Source: Bacillus_BD sp963765265 (GTDB lineage Bacteria > Bacillota > Bacilli > Bacillales > Cytobacillaceae). Taken from it: a stretch of DNA of 64,000 bases. A program made the position numbers and the translations under genes. Shown here piece by piece: positions 55,505 through 63,208 of this stretch. The first letter of the stretch is position 1; every line of letters begins with the position of its first letter. The notes under the pieces are model-generated. The model saw only the letters and a program-made list of their open reading frames with translations, made no database searches and was not told where the DNA came from. Where the stretch lies: positions 1 to 64,000 of the forward strand of contig CAVXVN010000012.1 of NCBI GenBank assembly GCA_963765265.1, read 5' to 3'.

Positions 55505-56308
55505 ATGGATTACTATAGCCCGAAGGAAATTACGGACATTTCTATTAAAAAGGGTACCGAGAAGGCCAATTTACCTAAGCTCCCACTTGCAGTATTAGGT
55601 TTTTTAGGTGGGGCTTTTATTGCACTCGGGTATCTTGCCTATATTAGAGTAACAGGAACCATGCCACAAGAATGGGGCAGTTTAATAACGTTTATTGGAG
55701 CTGCTGTATTCCCAATTGGACTAATTTGTATTTTATTAGGTGGAGGGGAACTGCTTACAGGAAATATGATGGCAGTGAGCATCGCCTATTTTGCAAAGAA
55801 AATAAAATTTACTCAATTGGTTTCCAATTGGTTATTAATTGCATTTTTTAATTTGTTAGGGGCATTATTTATAGCTTATTTTTTTGGCCACTTTGTAGGT
55901 CTTACAGAGGGCGACTTTTTAGCAAAGACCGTTCATACGGCAGAGGCGAAAATAAAGGATCCATTCTGGGTAGCATTTGTTTCAGGAATTGGATGTAACT
56001 GGCTTGTTTCTATTGCTGTTTGGTTAAGTTATGGGGCAAAAGATTTTGGTGGTAAAATTTTAGCCATATGGTTTCCTACAATGGCGTTCGTCTTAATTGG
56101 ATTTCAGCACGTTGTTGCCAATATGTTTATTATTCCGGCTGCTATTTTTGCAGGTGCCCTCTCATGGTCTCAATTTCTACCAAATATCGTTCCAGTCTTT
56201 CTTGGAAATGCAGTTGGGGGAGCTATTTTCGTTAGTTTCATATATTTCATTGCATATAAGAAAATGGATACTTCACTTGAAACTGTTGCTAGAAAAAAAG
56301 TGGGTTGA
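55505..56308 (+). CDS. Formate/nitrite transporter (FocA/NirC family)
   Basis: Membrane channel of 267 residues with six helices. LGGGELLTGNMMAVSIAYF is the Omega-loop region of the family, and the pore region has GIGCNWLVSIAVWLSYGAKD and GFQHVVANMFIIPAAI with the gate His. These are the conserved parts of FNT channels. GTGGAGGGG lies before ATG 55505. Position after fchA suggests formate uptake; nitrite is possible because a nitrate cluster lies 11 kb upstream. I favour formate. Confidence 0.9.
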   Translation: MDYYSPKEITDISIKKGTEKANLPKLPLAVLGFLGGAFIALGYLAYIRVTGTMPQEWGSLITFIGAAVFPIGLICILLGGGELLTGNMMAVSIAYFAKKIKFTQLVSNWLLIAFFNLLGALFIAYFFGHFVGLTEGDFLAKTVHTAEAKIKDPFWVAFVSGIGCNWLVSIAVWLSYGAKDFGGKILAIWFPTMAFVLIGFQHVVANMFIIPAAIFAGALSWSQFLPNIVPVFLGNAVGGAIFVSFIYFIAYKKMDTSLETVARKKVG

Positions 56309-56326
56309 TCTATTAGGTTATACTCT

Positions 56327-56430
56327 TTTAACTTCATTCAGCAGAAGTCTTCCACTTCTATAAGTGGTGAGATGAATGCCAGCTTTTATCAATTCAGTGG
56401 GGGTCCAAACCCTGACTGAATGAAGTTAAA
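56327..56430. mobile_element. Small inverted-repeat element, IS605-end-like
   Basis: A perfect 15-bp inverted repeat, TTTAACTTCATTCAG and CTGAATGAAGTTAAA, bounds 104 bp. Inside lie CCACTTCTATAAGTGG and CAGTGGGGGTCCAAACCCTGACTG hairpins. There is no ORF. The foldback shapes resemble the ends or guide-RNA part of IS200/IS605 elements, so a non-autonomous element or relic is likely. I cannot name the family from sequence alone. Confidence 0.55.
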
Positions 56431-56510
56431 GCCTCCGGCGGATGCCACAGATTTTAAAAGGAAGTTTATCGAGCGAGCTCGATAAAATCTGGGCGCAAAT
56501 ACGCCGAGGC
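56431..56510. repeat. Cloverleaf-like nested palindrome element
   Basis: Four nested pairs: GCCTC-GGCG (56431) with CGCCGAGGC (56502), CAGATTTTA (56448) with TAAAATCTG (56483), and TATCGAGC (56467) with GCTCGATA (56477). No ORF lies in it. I recall this GC-rich pattern from many Bacillus intergenic regions. It follows the inverted-repeat element directly. Confidence 0.65.
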
Positions 56511-56569
56511 GCATTTGATTATTGGGTAAAATAACATATTTTTGGAGATAATAAAAAATGACAAAATGC

Positions 56570-56597
56570 TTGACGTTTTTTCATTATATGATATACT
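56570..56597 (+). promoter_or_regulatory. Promoter of tRNA-Lys
   Basis: TTGACG (56570-56575) and TATACT (56592-56597) with a 16-base spacer, ending 15 bases before the tRNA. Confidence 0.7.
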
Positions 56598-56612
56598 AAC
56601 TAAGTCGTTAAC

Positions 56613-56685
<73 letters not shown>

Positions 56686-56694
56686 TCTAATATA

Positions 56695-56731
56695 AGCAAG
56701 GGTAATCCACATGGATGCCCTTGCTTTTTTT
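56695..56731 (+). terminator. Terminator after tRNA-Lys
   Basis: GCAAGGG/CCCTTGC stem with a long T-rich tail. Confidence 0.85.
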
Positions 56732-57083
56732 CTTTTTAGGGGAATGTTATGGAAAAATGAGAAAATAGGATTGCAAGAGCCATCTACATACATATAAATC
56801 AAGGATTACTGGAATTTCAACCGCCTTCCCTTATTTTGATTTGTAAGCGCTCTATTAACGTTAATAGAATGTTCACATAATAAAATAGATTAATGAGTTA
56901 AAATGGACTTATTGAATTACTTTTGTGAAATATTGTACAAAAATTTAGTAGTTCATTAGGTTATCTTCATCATCATGCGGGACACATCATGCTTAAGCTT
57001 TAGAAATAGATATTTAATAAGAAAGGTGACATTTATTATCATTTCCAGCGGGGCGAATTTGATTAAGAAAGGTGACATTTTTT
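56732..57083 (+). other. Intergenic region before the DUF3147 pair
   Basis: About 350 AT-rich bases with no ORF. A direct repeat (AAGAAAGGTGACATTT) lies at about 57019 and 57064; the second copy holds the ribosome site of the next gene. At 56923-56940 TTGTGAAATATTGTACAA resembles a Rex-type box with two mismatches, which I do not trust. Confidence 0.35.
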
Positions 57084-57443
57084 ATGGTTGAGCTTTCTAT
57101 GAGTGCTTTGTTCATTCGTTTCATTTTAGGCGGGGCTGCGGTAGTAGTATCAACATTGGTATCCAGGAAGTTAGGTGAAAAAGCAGGAGGAATTTTTGCA
57201 GCCTTTCCAGCTGTATACTTAGCTGCATTGTTAACTGCTAGCCTTGATTTTAGTGGAGATGAACTTATTTCTTATTCCATTTTATTATCAAAAGGAGCTA
57301 TAGTTGGAATGGGGATTAATATACTTATTGCAATTATTGCCGGTTATCTCGTGACGAGAAAAGGGTGGAAACGCGGTTTATCTCAAGCGGTTGGATATTG
57401 GGTTATTATCTCGATGGTGGTAGTCATTTTTACAACTTATTAA
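57084..57443 (+). CDS. DUF3147-type membrane protein, first of a pair
   Basis: Small membrane protein of 119 residues with about four helices. It reads FIRFILGGAAVVVSTLVSRK and GGIFAAFPAVYLAALLTA, the pattern shared with DUF3147 proteins. GAAAGGTGACATT before ATG 57084 fixes the start over 57072. The next gene, 19 bases on, encodes a paralog, so the two may form a hetero-oligomer in the membrane, as in paired small transporters. The function is unknown. Confidence 0.7.
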   Translation: MVELSMSALFIRFILGGAAVVVSTLVSRKLGEKAGGIFAAFPAVYLAALLTASLDFSGDELISYSILLSKGAIVGMGINILIAIIAGYLVTRKGWKRGLSQAVGYWVIISMVVVIFTTY

Positions 57444-57462
57444 TGGAGAAAAGGTGTGTAAG

Positions 57463-57882
57463 ATGAACTATAAAGATTTGATTATTCGTTTTGTGTTGGG
57501 CGGAGCAGCGGTCATGCTTAGCTATTTAGTAACCGTTATTTCACCTTGGGAAATACTAGCTGGAATCTTTGCAGCCTTTCCAGCGGTCATGATTACAGCA
57601 GTTTTAATGATGGGTGTTATTTCAGGTTCTGAAAGTGCTGCGAAAGTGGCTAATGGATCGGTTTTTGGAATGATTGGCTGTGTGGTTTGTGTAGCAACCG
57701 TATGGTTTGTTTTAACACTTACAAACAATTGGATTTTGAGCATTATTCTAGGTCTTTTATTTTGGTTTGGTAGTTCTGTATTGGTTTCTAATCTAAGAGA
57801 ATATATTAAAAATATGGAAATTCGTCCAAAAAGCCACAAGGTTGGCTCCTTTCATGAATCTCAGGCTGAGCAGCATAAATGA
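57463..57882 (+). CDS. DUF3147-type membrane protein, second of a pair
   Basis: Membrane protein of 139 residues, paralog of the previous one: LIIRFVLGGAAVMLSYLVTV and AGIFAAFPAVMITAVLMMGV. It has a polar C-terminal tail of about 20 residues (RPKSHKVGSFHESQAEQHK). AAAGGTG lies before ATG 57463; ATG-like codons at 57454 are too near the previous gene. The function is unknown. Conserved GGAAV and IFAAFPAV in both suggests a shared fold. Confidence 0.7.
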   Translation: MNYKDLIIRFVLGGAAVMLSYLVTVISPWEILAGIFAAFPAVMITAVLMMGVISGSESAAKVANGSVFGMIGCVVCVATVWFVLTLTNNWILSIILGLLFWFGSSVLVSNLREYIKNMEIRPKSHKVGSFHESQAEQHK

Positions 57883-58044
57883 TTCAAATAAATGAAAGTA
57901 TTTTTATCAAGCAGGTATCTTTATGAGGTACTTGTTTTTTTATCCATTTCTTCCTTAAAGGATGTTTTCATGCTATTTTGAAAAAAAGTGATTTCTAAAA
58001 GAAAAATATTGACATAATGATTAATAAAAGTTAAAATTATAAAT

Positions 58045-58072
58045 TTGACAAAAAAAATACATGTGATATGAT
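58045..58072 (+). promoter_or_regulatory. Promoter of the CarD-like gene
   Basis: TTGACA (58045-58050) and TATGAT (58067-58072), 16-base spacer with a TG before the -10 box, 34 bases ahead of the start. A second TTGACA lies near 58010. Confidence 0.7.
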
Positions 58073-58105
58073 TAAAGAATAATGTCAATATATGGAGGGG
58101 ATAGC

Positions 58106-58606
58106 TTGTTTCAAATAGGTGATAAGATTGTTTACCCAATGCAAGGAGCGGGTGTCATTGAATCCATAGAAATACAGGATGTTCAAGGAGAAAAAAAGAA
58201 ATATTGCACGATTAAATTGCCCATTAATAAAATGCAAATCATGATTCCTATGGATAAGATCGAGAATACTAGTGTGCGTTTTATCGTGGATAATTCTACT
58301 CTTGAAACAGCATTTCGTCTTTTTCATGATGGAGAATTAGATGAATCCCTCAATTATAAACAGAGGTATAAACTTAATATAGAAAAGATGAAAACTGGAA
58401 AATTAAAAGAAAGCATTGAAGTGATACGTGATTTAGTGCATTTAAATAAAGACAAAAAATTAAACACAAACGAAATGGAAATGTTGCGGAATGCACGGAA
58501 ATGTTTAATTAGTGAAGTGGAGTTAATTAAGGGAATCCCTGAAGACCAGGCAAATGAGCTCTTGGAGAATAGAATCGAATGTTTAAAGGCTAGAAGGTTA
58601 TTTTAA
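58106..58606 (+). CDS. CarD-like transcriptional regulator (YdeB type)
   Basis: Protein of 166 residues. Residues 1-60 form the RNA-polymerase-interacting domain seen in CarD and Mfd (FQIGDKIVYPMQGAGVIESI, then KYCTIKLPINKMQIMIPMDK). The remainder is helical (YKQRYKLNIEKMKTGKLKES) and should bind DNA or stabilise the open complex. TTG 58106 is the start because GGAGGGG lies five bases upstream; the ATG 58082 belongs to that leader. A good promoter precedes it. Bacillus YdeB is the likely homologue. The genes it controls cannot be told from this window. Confidence 0.85.
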   Translation: MFQIGDKIVYPMQGAGVIESIEIQDVQGEKKKYCTIKLPINKMQIMIPMDKIENTSVRFIVDNSTLETAFRLFHDGELDESLNYKQRYKLNIEKMKTGKLKESIEVIRDLVHLNKDKKLNTNEMEMLRNARKCLISEVELIKGIPEDQANELLENRIECLKARRLF

Positions 58607-58989
58607 TTCAAACAGATACATCAATCGAATTTGAACCCCTTATGGAGTTTGAACTTACGAATGAGATACAACATGCATGAAGACACGGCCATTCTATCCA
58701 GATGTTTGCATACTTTACTTTAAAATCCCACCAAGATCTTCGATGAATTCCATTTTGCCATTCAATGAATTGAAAAGGCTCATCTATAATATTATTTCAT
58801 CAATTAATGTTAACCCGATTCGGTATGAAAAATCCTGTGCCAAATCATTGGTGCAGGATTTTTTTTGTTATAAGTCAGTATGGAAATAGGATAAAATGGA
58901 GAAATGAGAGTAAATCAAATCTGATTTTATGAAACTTGAAAATGATTTTTACACATGTTAAAATAATCACAATAATATAAATATATATA
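58607..58989. other. Intergenic region with a terminator
   Basis: About 380 bases. A frame of 70 codons (58677-58889) lacks a ribosome site and runs through the terminator, so I do not call it. The only clear structure is the terminator at 58827-58867. Confidence 0.5.
58827..58867 (+). terminator. Terminator downstream of the CarD-like gene
   Basis: AAAAATCCTGTGCCAA pairs with TTGGTGCAGGATTTTT and is followed by a T tract. Confidence 0.8.
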
Positions 58990-59122
58990 CATATAGAGGG
59001 AGTAACGGCCTGTTCTGTCAGGATTCAAAGTCGTCAACCGGATGATATCCCGGCTTTGAAAACTTTAAAAAGTTATGTGAGACTCTATAGCTAGGAACAT
59101 CCCAGCTATAGAGTTTTTTTGT
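58990..59122 (+). promoter_or_regulatory. yybP-ykoY-type manganese riboswitch with terminator
   Basis: GAGGGAGTAACGGCC, GTCGTCAACCGGATGATATC, CCCGGCTTTGA and GTGAGACTC occur in the order of the yybP-ykoY element. ACTCTATAGCT then pairs with AGCTATAGAGT to form a terminator ending in seven T. In this class Mn2+ binding prevents termination, so transcription rises with manganese. It lies 180 bases ahead of the P-type ATPase. Motif assignment is from memory; no folding was run. Confidence 0.75.
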
Positions 59123-59301
59123 ATGATAATGAATTTTCATTTAAAGAGGTGAGACTGAGCAATATTTGATCTTTAAGTTTACGTCATCAAAACATATTGT
59201 TATGCAGAATTAACGACCATTAGGGAAATAGTATTTATTAAGAAGGATGCCATAAGGTGTATGATTGGATCTTTTATCATTTTTCAGAGGGGAGATAAAG
59301 T

Positions 59302-61905
59302 ATGAGTGAACATTACCAGAAATCATCGGAAGAAGTAATGAATACGTTAGGTGTGACGGACAAGGGATTAACGAGTGATGACGTAAAAAAAAGACATGAG
59401 CAATTTGGTTTTAATGAGTTAGCAGAAGGAAAACGGAAGAGTACGCTGCAAGTTTTCCTTGAACAATTTAAAGACTTTCTTGTCATCATTTTAATTGTTG
59501 CAGCATTGATTTCTGCCTTTTTAGGAGAAATTGAAAGCACGGCTGTCATCATGGTCGTTGTCATCCTGAATGCCATCCTTGGAACCGTCCAGCATGTGAA
59601 AGCAGAGCAATCATTAAATAGCTTAAAGGCCTTGTCCTCACCAAATGCAAAAGTGTTGCGAGATGGACAAATGATTGAAATCCCTTCAAAAGAAGTAGTT
59701 GTCGGCGATATTCTCTATTTAGATGCAGGGGATTATGTACCAGCAGATGGAAGGCTAATGGAAAGTCACAGTTTACAAGTCAATGAAAGCTCACTGACAG
59801 GTGAATCGTTAGCTGTTACAAAGTCTATAGAACCCATTGCTGGGGAGGATGTATCGATCGGTGACAAAGTAAATATGGTTTTCTCCGGAAGTTTTGTTAC
59901 TTACGGTAGAGGAACCGTTTTAGTTACTGATATTGGGATGCAAACGGAAATTGGTAAAATAGCTAATTTGTTAGAATCAGCACAGGAAAAGAAAACCCCT
60001 TTACAAGCAAGTTTGGATAACTTCGGTAAAAAATTAGCGTTTATAATCATTATCATTGCTTTACTTGTTTTTGGATTGGATCTCTTTAGGGGGAAGGATC
60101 TAGTTGATTCCTTTATGTTTGCGGTCTCACTTGCCGTTGCAGCCATTCCTGAAGCCTTAAGCTCAATTGTTACCATCGTATTAGCGTTTGGAACTCAGAA
60201 AATGGCGAAAGAAAATGCCATCGTTCGTAAACTCTATGCCGTGGAAAGCCTTGGTAGTATTTCGGTGATCTGTTCGGATAAAACTGGGACATTAACGCAA
60301 AATAAAATGACCGTTCAACAAGTGTTTGTCGATCATAAAGTGATTCCACATGATCAGTTAACACGGGGAAATCCTTTACAGAAAAAGTTTGTTTTAATGT
60401 CTTTATTGTGTAATGACTCCGTGACACGGGATGATAAAGAAATTGGTGATCCAACTGAAGTTGCTCTTGTCAATTTAGGTGAAGAATACGACTTAGATGA
60501 GTTAAAGGTAAGAGAGGATTACCCTCGTGTAGGTGAAATTCCGTTTGACTCTGATCGAAAGTTAATGAGTACAGTTAATAGAGTTGAAGATAAATTTGTC
60601 ATGATTACAAAGGGTGCTGTTGATGTTCTTCTGTCACGGATGGTTAAGGTTCAAACAACAGAAGGAATCATCGATTTTACGGATGAACATAAACAGGAAC
60701 TTGAAAAAGTAAACCGAAATTTTTCAAAAGAAGGTTTACGTGTCCTTGCATTTGCTTTTAAAGATGTAGATGAAGGACAAGTGATCGATGTTGAGGATGA
60801 AAAGGATTTAATCTTTGTGGGATTAACGGCCATGATGGATCCACCAAGACCCGAATCAAAAGAGGCAGTGGCAAATTGTATTAAAGCTGGAATTAAGCCT
60901 GTTATGATCACAGGTGACCATAAAATAACGGCTTCAGCCATTGCGAAACAAATTGGAATTTTAAAGGATGAATCAGAAGCCGTTGAAGGCTATGAAATTG
61001 AAAAATTAACCGATGAACAATTACAGGAGAAGGTTCAGGATATTTCGGTTTATGCACGGGTATCGCCAGAACATAAAATTCGGATTGTTAAAGCATGGCA
61101 GGAAAAAGGGAACGTTGTGGCTATGACGGGTGATGGTGTAAATGACGCGCCAGCATTGAAGCAAGCGAATATTGGGATTGCCATGGGAATCACGGGTACA
61201 GAAGTGGCAAAGGATGCCGCATCCATGGTATTGACAGATGATAACTTCTCAACAATTGTCAAAGCGATCTCCAATGGACGAAGCGTTTATGCGAATATAC
61301 AAAATTCAATCAAATTTTTATTAGCGGGAAATTCAGGCGGAGTTTTAGCGGTTTTATATGCTTCATTGCTTGCACTGCCAGCACCTTTTGCTCCTGTCCA
61401 TCTGCTGTTCATCAACTTGTTGACAGATAGTTTGCCAGCAATTGCCATTGGACTTGAACCCCATAATAAAAAAATTATGAATGACAAGCCAAGAAATATT
61501 AACACACCTTTATTAAACAAAAATTTTGCTGTAACTGTTGTGCTAGAGGGGATATTAATTGCGATTGCTTCGCTGATTGCTTTCCATTTGGGATTGTCAA
61601 CGGGAGATACCATAGTAGCTAGTACAATGGCATTCGCCACACTATGTTTAGCACGATTATTCCATGGTTTTACGGCAAGATCAAAAGAATCTATTTTTAA
61701 AATTGGTGTATTTTCAAATAAATTTAGTTGGTTAGCTTTTCTACTTGGAGTGATTTTCTTACATCTTGTCCTTCTCGTACCGGGCTTGATGGGAGTATTT
61801 GAGGTAGCTGCTTTAAGTGGAGAGCAATTTGGGTATATTTATGGATTGGCGATTATGCCGCTTGTCGTTATTCAGATTTATAAATTATTGTTTGTTCGTA
61901 GATAA
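59302..61905 (+). CDS. P-type cation ATPase (calcium/manganese type)
   Basis: Membrane pump of 867 residues of the P2-type family. An N-terminal cation-ATPase domain is followed by helices with NESSLTGESLAVTK (TGES) and VAAIPEALSSIVTI (the PEAL cation site). The phosphorylation site is CSDKTGTLTQNKMTV; VMITGDHKITA and MTGDGVNDAPALKQANIGIAMG follow. The C-terminus holds six helices. Lactococcal YoaB and B. subtilis YloB are similar. A yybP-ykoY leader upstream argues for Mn2+ export or Mn-sensitive Ca2+ export. GAGGGGAG lies before ATG 59302. Confidence 0.9.
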   Translation: MSEHYQKSSEEVMNTLGVTDKGLTSDDVKKRHEQFGFNELAEGKRKSTLQVFLEQFKDFLVIILIVAALISAFLGEIESTAVIMVVVILNAILGTVQHVKAEQSLNSLKALSSPNAKVLRDGQMIEIPSKEVVVGDILYLDAGDYVPADGRLMESHSLQVNESSLTGESLAVTKSIEPIAGEDVSIGDKVNMVFSGSFVTYGRGTVLVTDIGMQTEIGKIANLLESAQEKKTPLQASLDNFGKKLAFIIIIIALLVFGLDLFRGKDLVDSFMFAVSLAVAAIPEALSSIVTIVLAFGTQKMAKENAIVRKLYAVESLGSISVICSDKTGTLTQNKMTVQQVFVDHKVIPHDQLTRGNPLQKKFVLMSLLCNDSVTRDDKEIGDPTEVALVNLGEEYDLDELKVREDYPRVGEIPFDSDRKLMSTVNRVEDKFVMITKGAVDVLLSRMVKVQTTEGIIDFTDEHKQELEKVNRNFSKEGLRVLAFAFKDVDEGQVIDVEDEKDLIFVGLTAMMDPPRPESKEAVANCIKAGIKPVMITGDHKITASAIAKQIGILKDESEAVEGYEIEKLTDEQLQEKVQDISVYARVSPEHKIRIVKAWQEKGNVVAMTGDGVNDAPALKQANIGIAMGITGTEVAKDAASMVLTDDNFSTIVKAISNGRSVYANIQNSIKFLLAGNSGGVLAVLYASLLALPAPFAPVHLLFINLLTDSLPAIAIGLEPHNKKIMNDKPRNINTPLLNKNFAVTVVLEGILIAIASLIAFHLGLSTGDTIVASTMAFATLCLARLFHGFTARSKESIFKIGVFSNKFSWLAFLLGVIFLHLVLLVPGLMGVFEVAALSGEQFGYIYGLAIMPLVVIQIYKLLFVRR

Positions 61906-61950
61906 GTCATATATTGGTATATGAGATGAACGGATATTTAGAATAAAACT

Positions 61951-61983
61951 TTGAGTGCAACTATAAATAGTTGCACTCTTTTA
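61951..61983. terminator. Terminator between the ATPase and lysR gene
   Basis: Perfect 11-bp stem GAGTGCAACTA/TAGTTGCACTC around TAAA, followed by TTTT. Confidence 0.85.
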
Positions 61984-62021
61984 GATTAGGCCTTGTTTGA
62001 ATGATAATAAATAAAGCGCTT

Positions 62022-62909
62022 TCATTTTGAAACTTGGTATGTATCTAAAATAAAATCTTTAAACTTCTTAACCGGTGGTGACATATATTTATCTGTGCTA
62101 AAGCTTAAGTAAATAAAACGATTATATAATGGCCTCTTAATTTTTATAACCTTGATGGGAAAACGGTCTAGTCCAAGAATATTCGGAACAACGGCGATCC
62201 CTAAATTGGCGGAAACAAAGCCACATACCGCTGAATCATCAGCTAATTGATAAGCAATATTTGGTTCCATATTGATACTTTTGAAAAGATTATCGAGAAT
62301 GGGCCTTAGCCCACTTTTTTCTTCATAATAGACAAAAGGAAATTGAGCTGCCTCGCTTAAGTCGATTTCTTCCTTGTCCGCTAAAGGATGTTCAAGAGGG
62401 GTAATCAAAAAGAGCTCTTGTTTTATAATTGGAATGGACGTAATTCCGTCTTCCTCTATATTTGAAGTAAAAGCAATATCAATTTTATTTTCTTTAAAAT
62501 CCTCTTTTATATCCTCGGATATGTCTTGGTTGAAGACAAAGTTAATTTGTCTATTTTCCTCATTTTTCACAAATTCACTAATGATCGTAGGAATAAATTT
62601 TTGGGCTAAAGAATGCAAAAAGGAAAGATTAACCGTCCCCTTATTTGGGTCAATCATGGTGACTAATTCACTTTTCGTTTTTTCAAGTTCAGAAAGAATG
62701 GGCAAAACGCGAGCATAAACAAACTGACCAAATTGATTGATTTTCACATTTCTACCTTGTTTATTAAATAAGCATACACCCAGTTCTTTTTCGAGTTCTT
62801 TTACCGAATGAGTCAAGCTGGGTTGAGTGATGGATAATAGTTTCGCTGCTTGTGTGTAATGCTCGATCTCAGCCAATACACAAAAGTAATGAAGTTGATT
62901 AAAGTTCAT
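62022..62909 (-). CDS. LysR-family transcriptional regulator
   Basis: Regulator of 295 residues. The winged helix-turn-helix at the N-terminus reads NFNQLHYFCVLAEIEHYTQAAKLL, then SITQPSLTHSVKELEKEL. The rest is the LysR effector domain, with the switch region NLGIAVVPNIL. AAAGGTGCC lies before the ATG on the minus strand. It faces away from the rlmI-type gene and points at the ATPase terminator. CcpC, CitR and CatR-like members look similar; the target is unknown. Confidence 0.88.
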   Translation of the reverse strand: MNFNQLHYFCVLAEIEHYTQAAKLLSITQPSLTHSVKELEKELGVCLFNKQGRNVKINQFGQFVYARVLPILSELEKTKSELVTMIDPNKGTVNLSFLHSLAQKFIPTIISEFVKNEENRQINFVFNQDISEDIKEDFKENKIDIAFTSNIEEDGITSIPIIKQELFLITPLEHPLADKEEIDLSEAAQFPFVYYEEKSGLRPILDNLFKSINMEPNIAYQLADDSAVCGFVSANLGIAVVPNILGLDRFPIKVIKIKRPLYNRFIYLSFSTDKYMSPPVKKFKDFILDTYQVSK

Positions 62910-63208
62910 TATGGCACCTTTCTTTCAGGAAGGATAAGAAGATGATTTCTACACACTATCTCATACTATGAATTTTAGGGGTTTAATAAGGGAATGTCTA
63001 TAGTTTGTGTAATTGTTCACAAAAAATTCAAACGCTTTCAAAAATAGAAGGACTTCTATTCACTTTCTTTTTACATTTCGTTCGAGGCTGTAACGTTTAC
63101 AGCAAATATTTGGGGTGGTCCTTTTGGTATTTGAATAACGATTTTAAATCTAGGGCAATTTGCGTTATGATAGTCAAAAGGTGAAAGAAAAGATTGAGGT
63201 GCGTAACG
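62910..63208. other. Divergent intergenic region
   Basis: About 300 bases between the divergent lysR and methyltransferase genes. It should carry both promoters. I see no ORF or strong hairpin. Confidence 0.4.

Noticed and set aside
56841..56856. CcpA cre site
   Set aside because: TTGTAAGCGCTCTATT fits the consensus but for one fixed C, and its position is far from the next gene start.
56923..56940. Rex-type operator
   Set aside because: Left half TTGTGAA is perfect but the right half has two mismatches; a single weak match in AT-rich DNA is not enough.
58677..58889. 70-codon ORF before the riboswitch
   Set aside because: No ribosome site, no recognisable motif and it runs through a good terminator.
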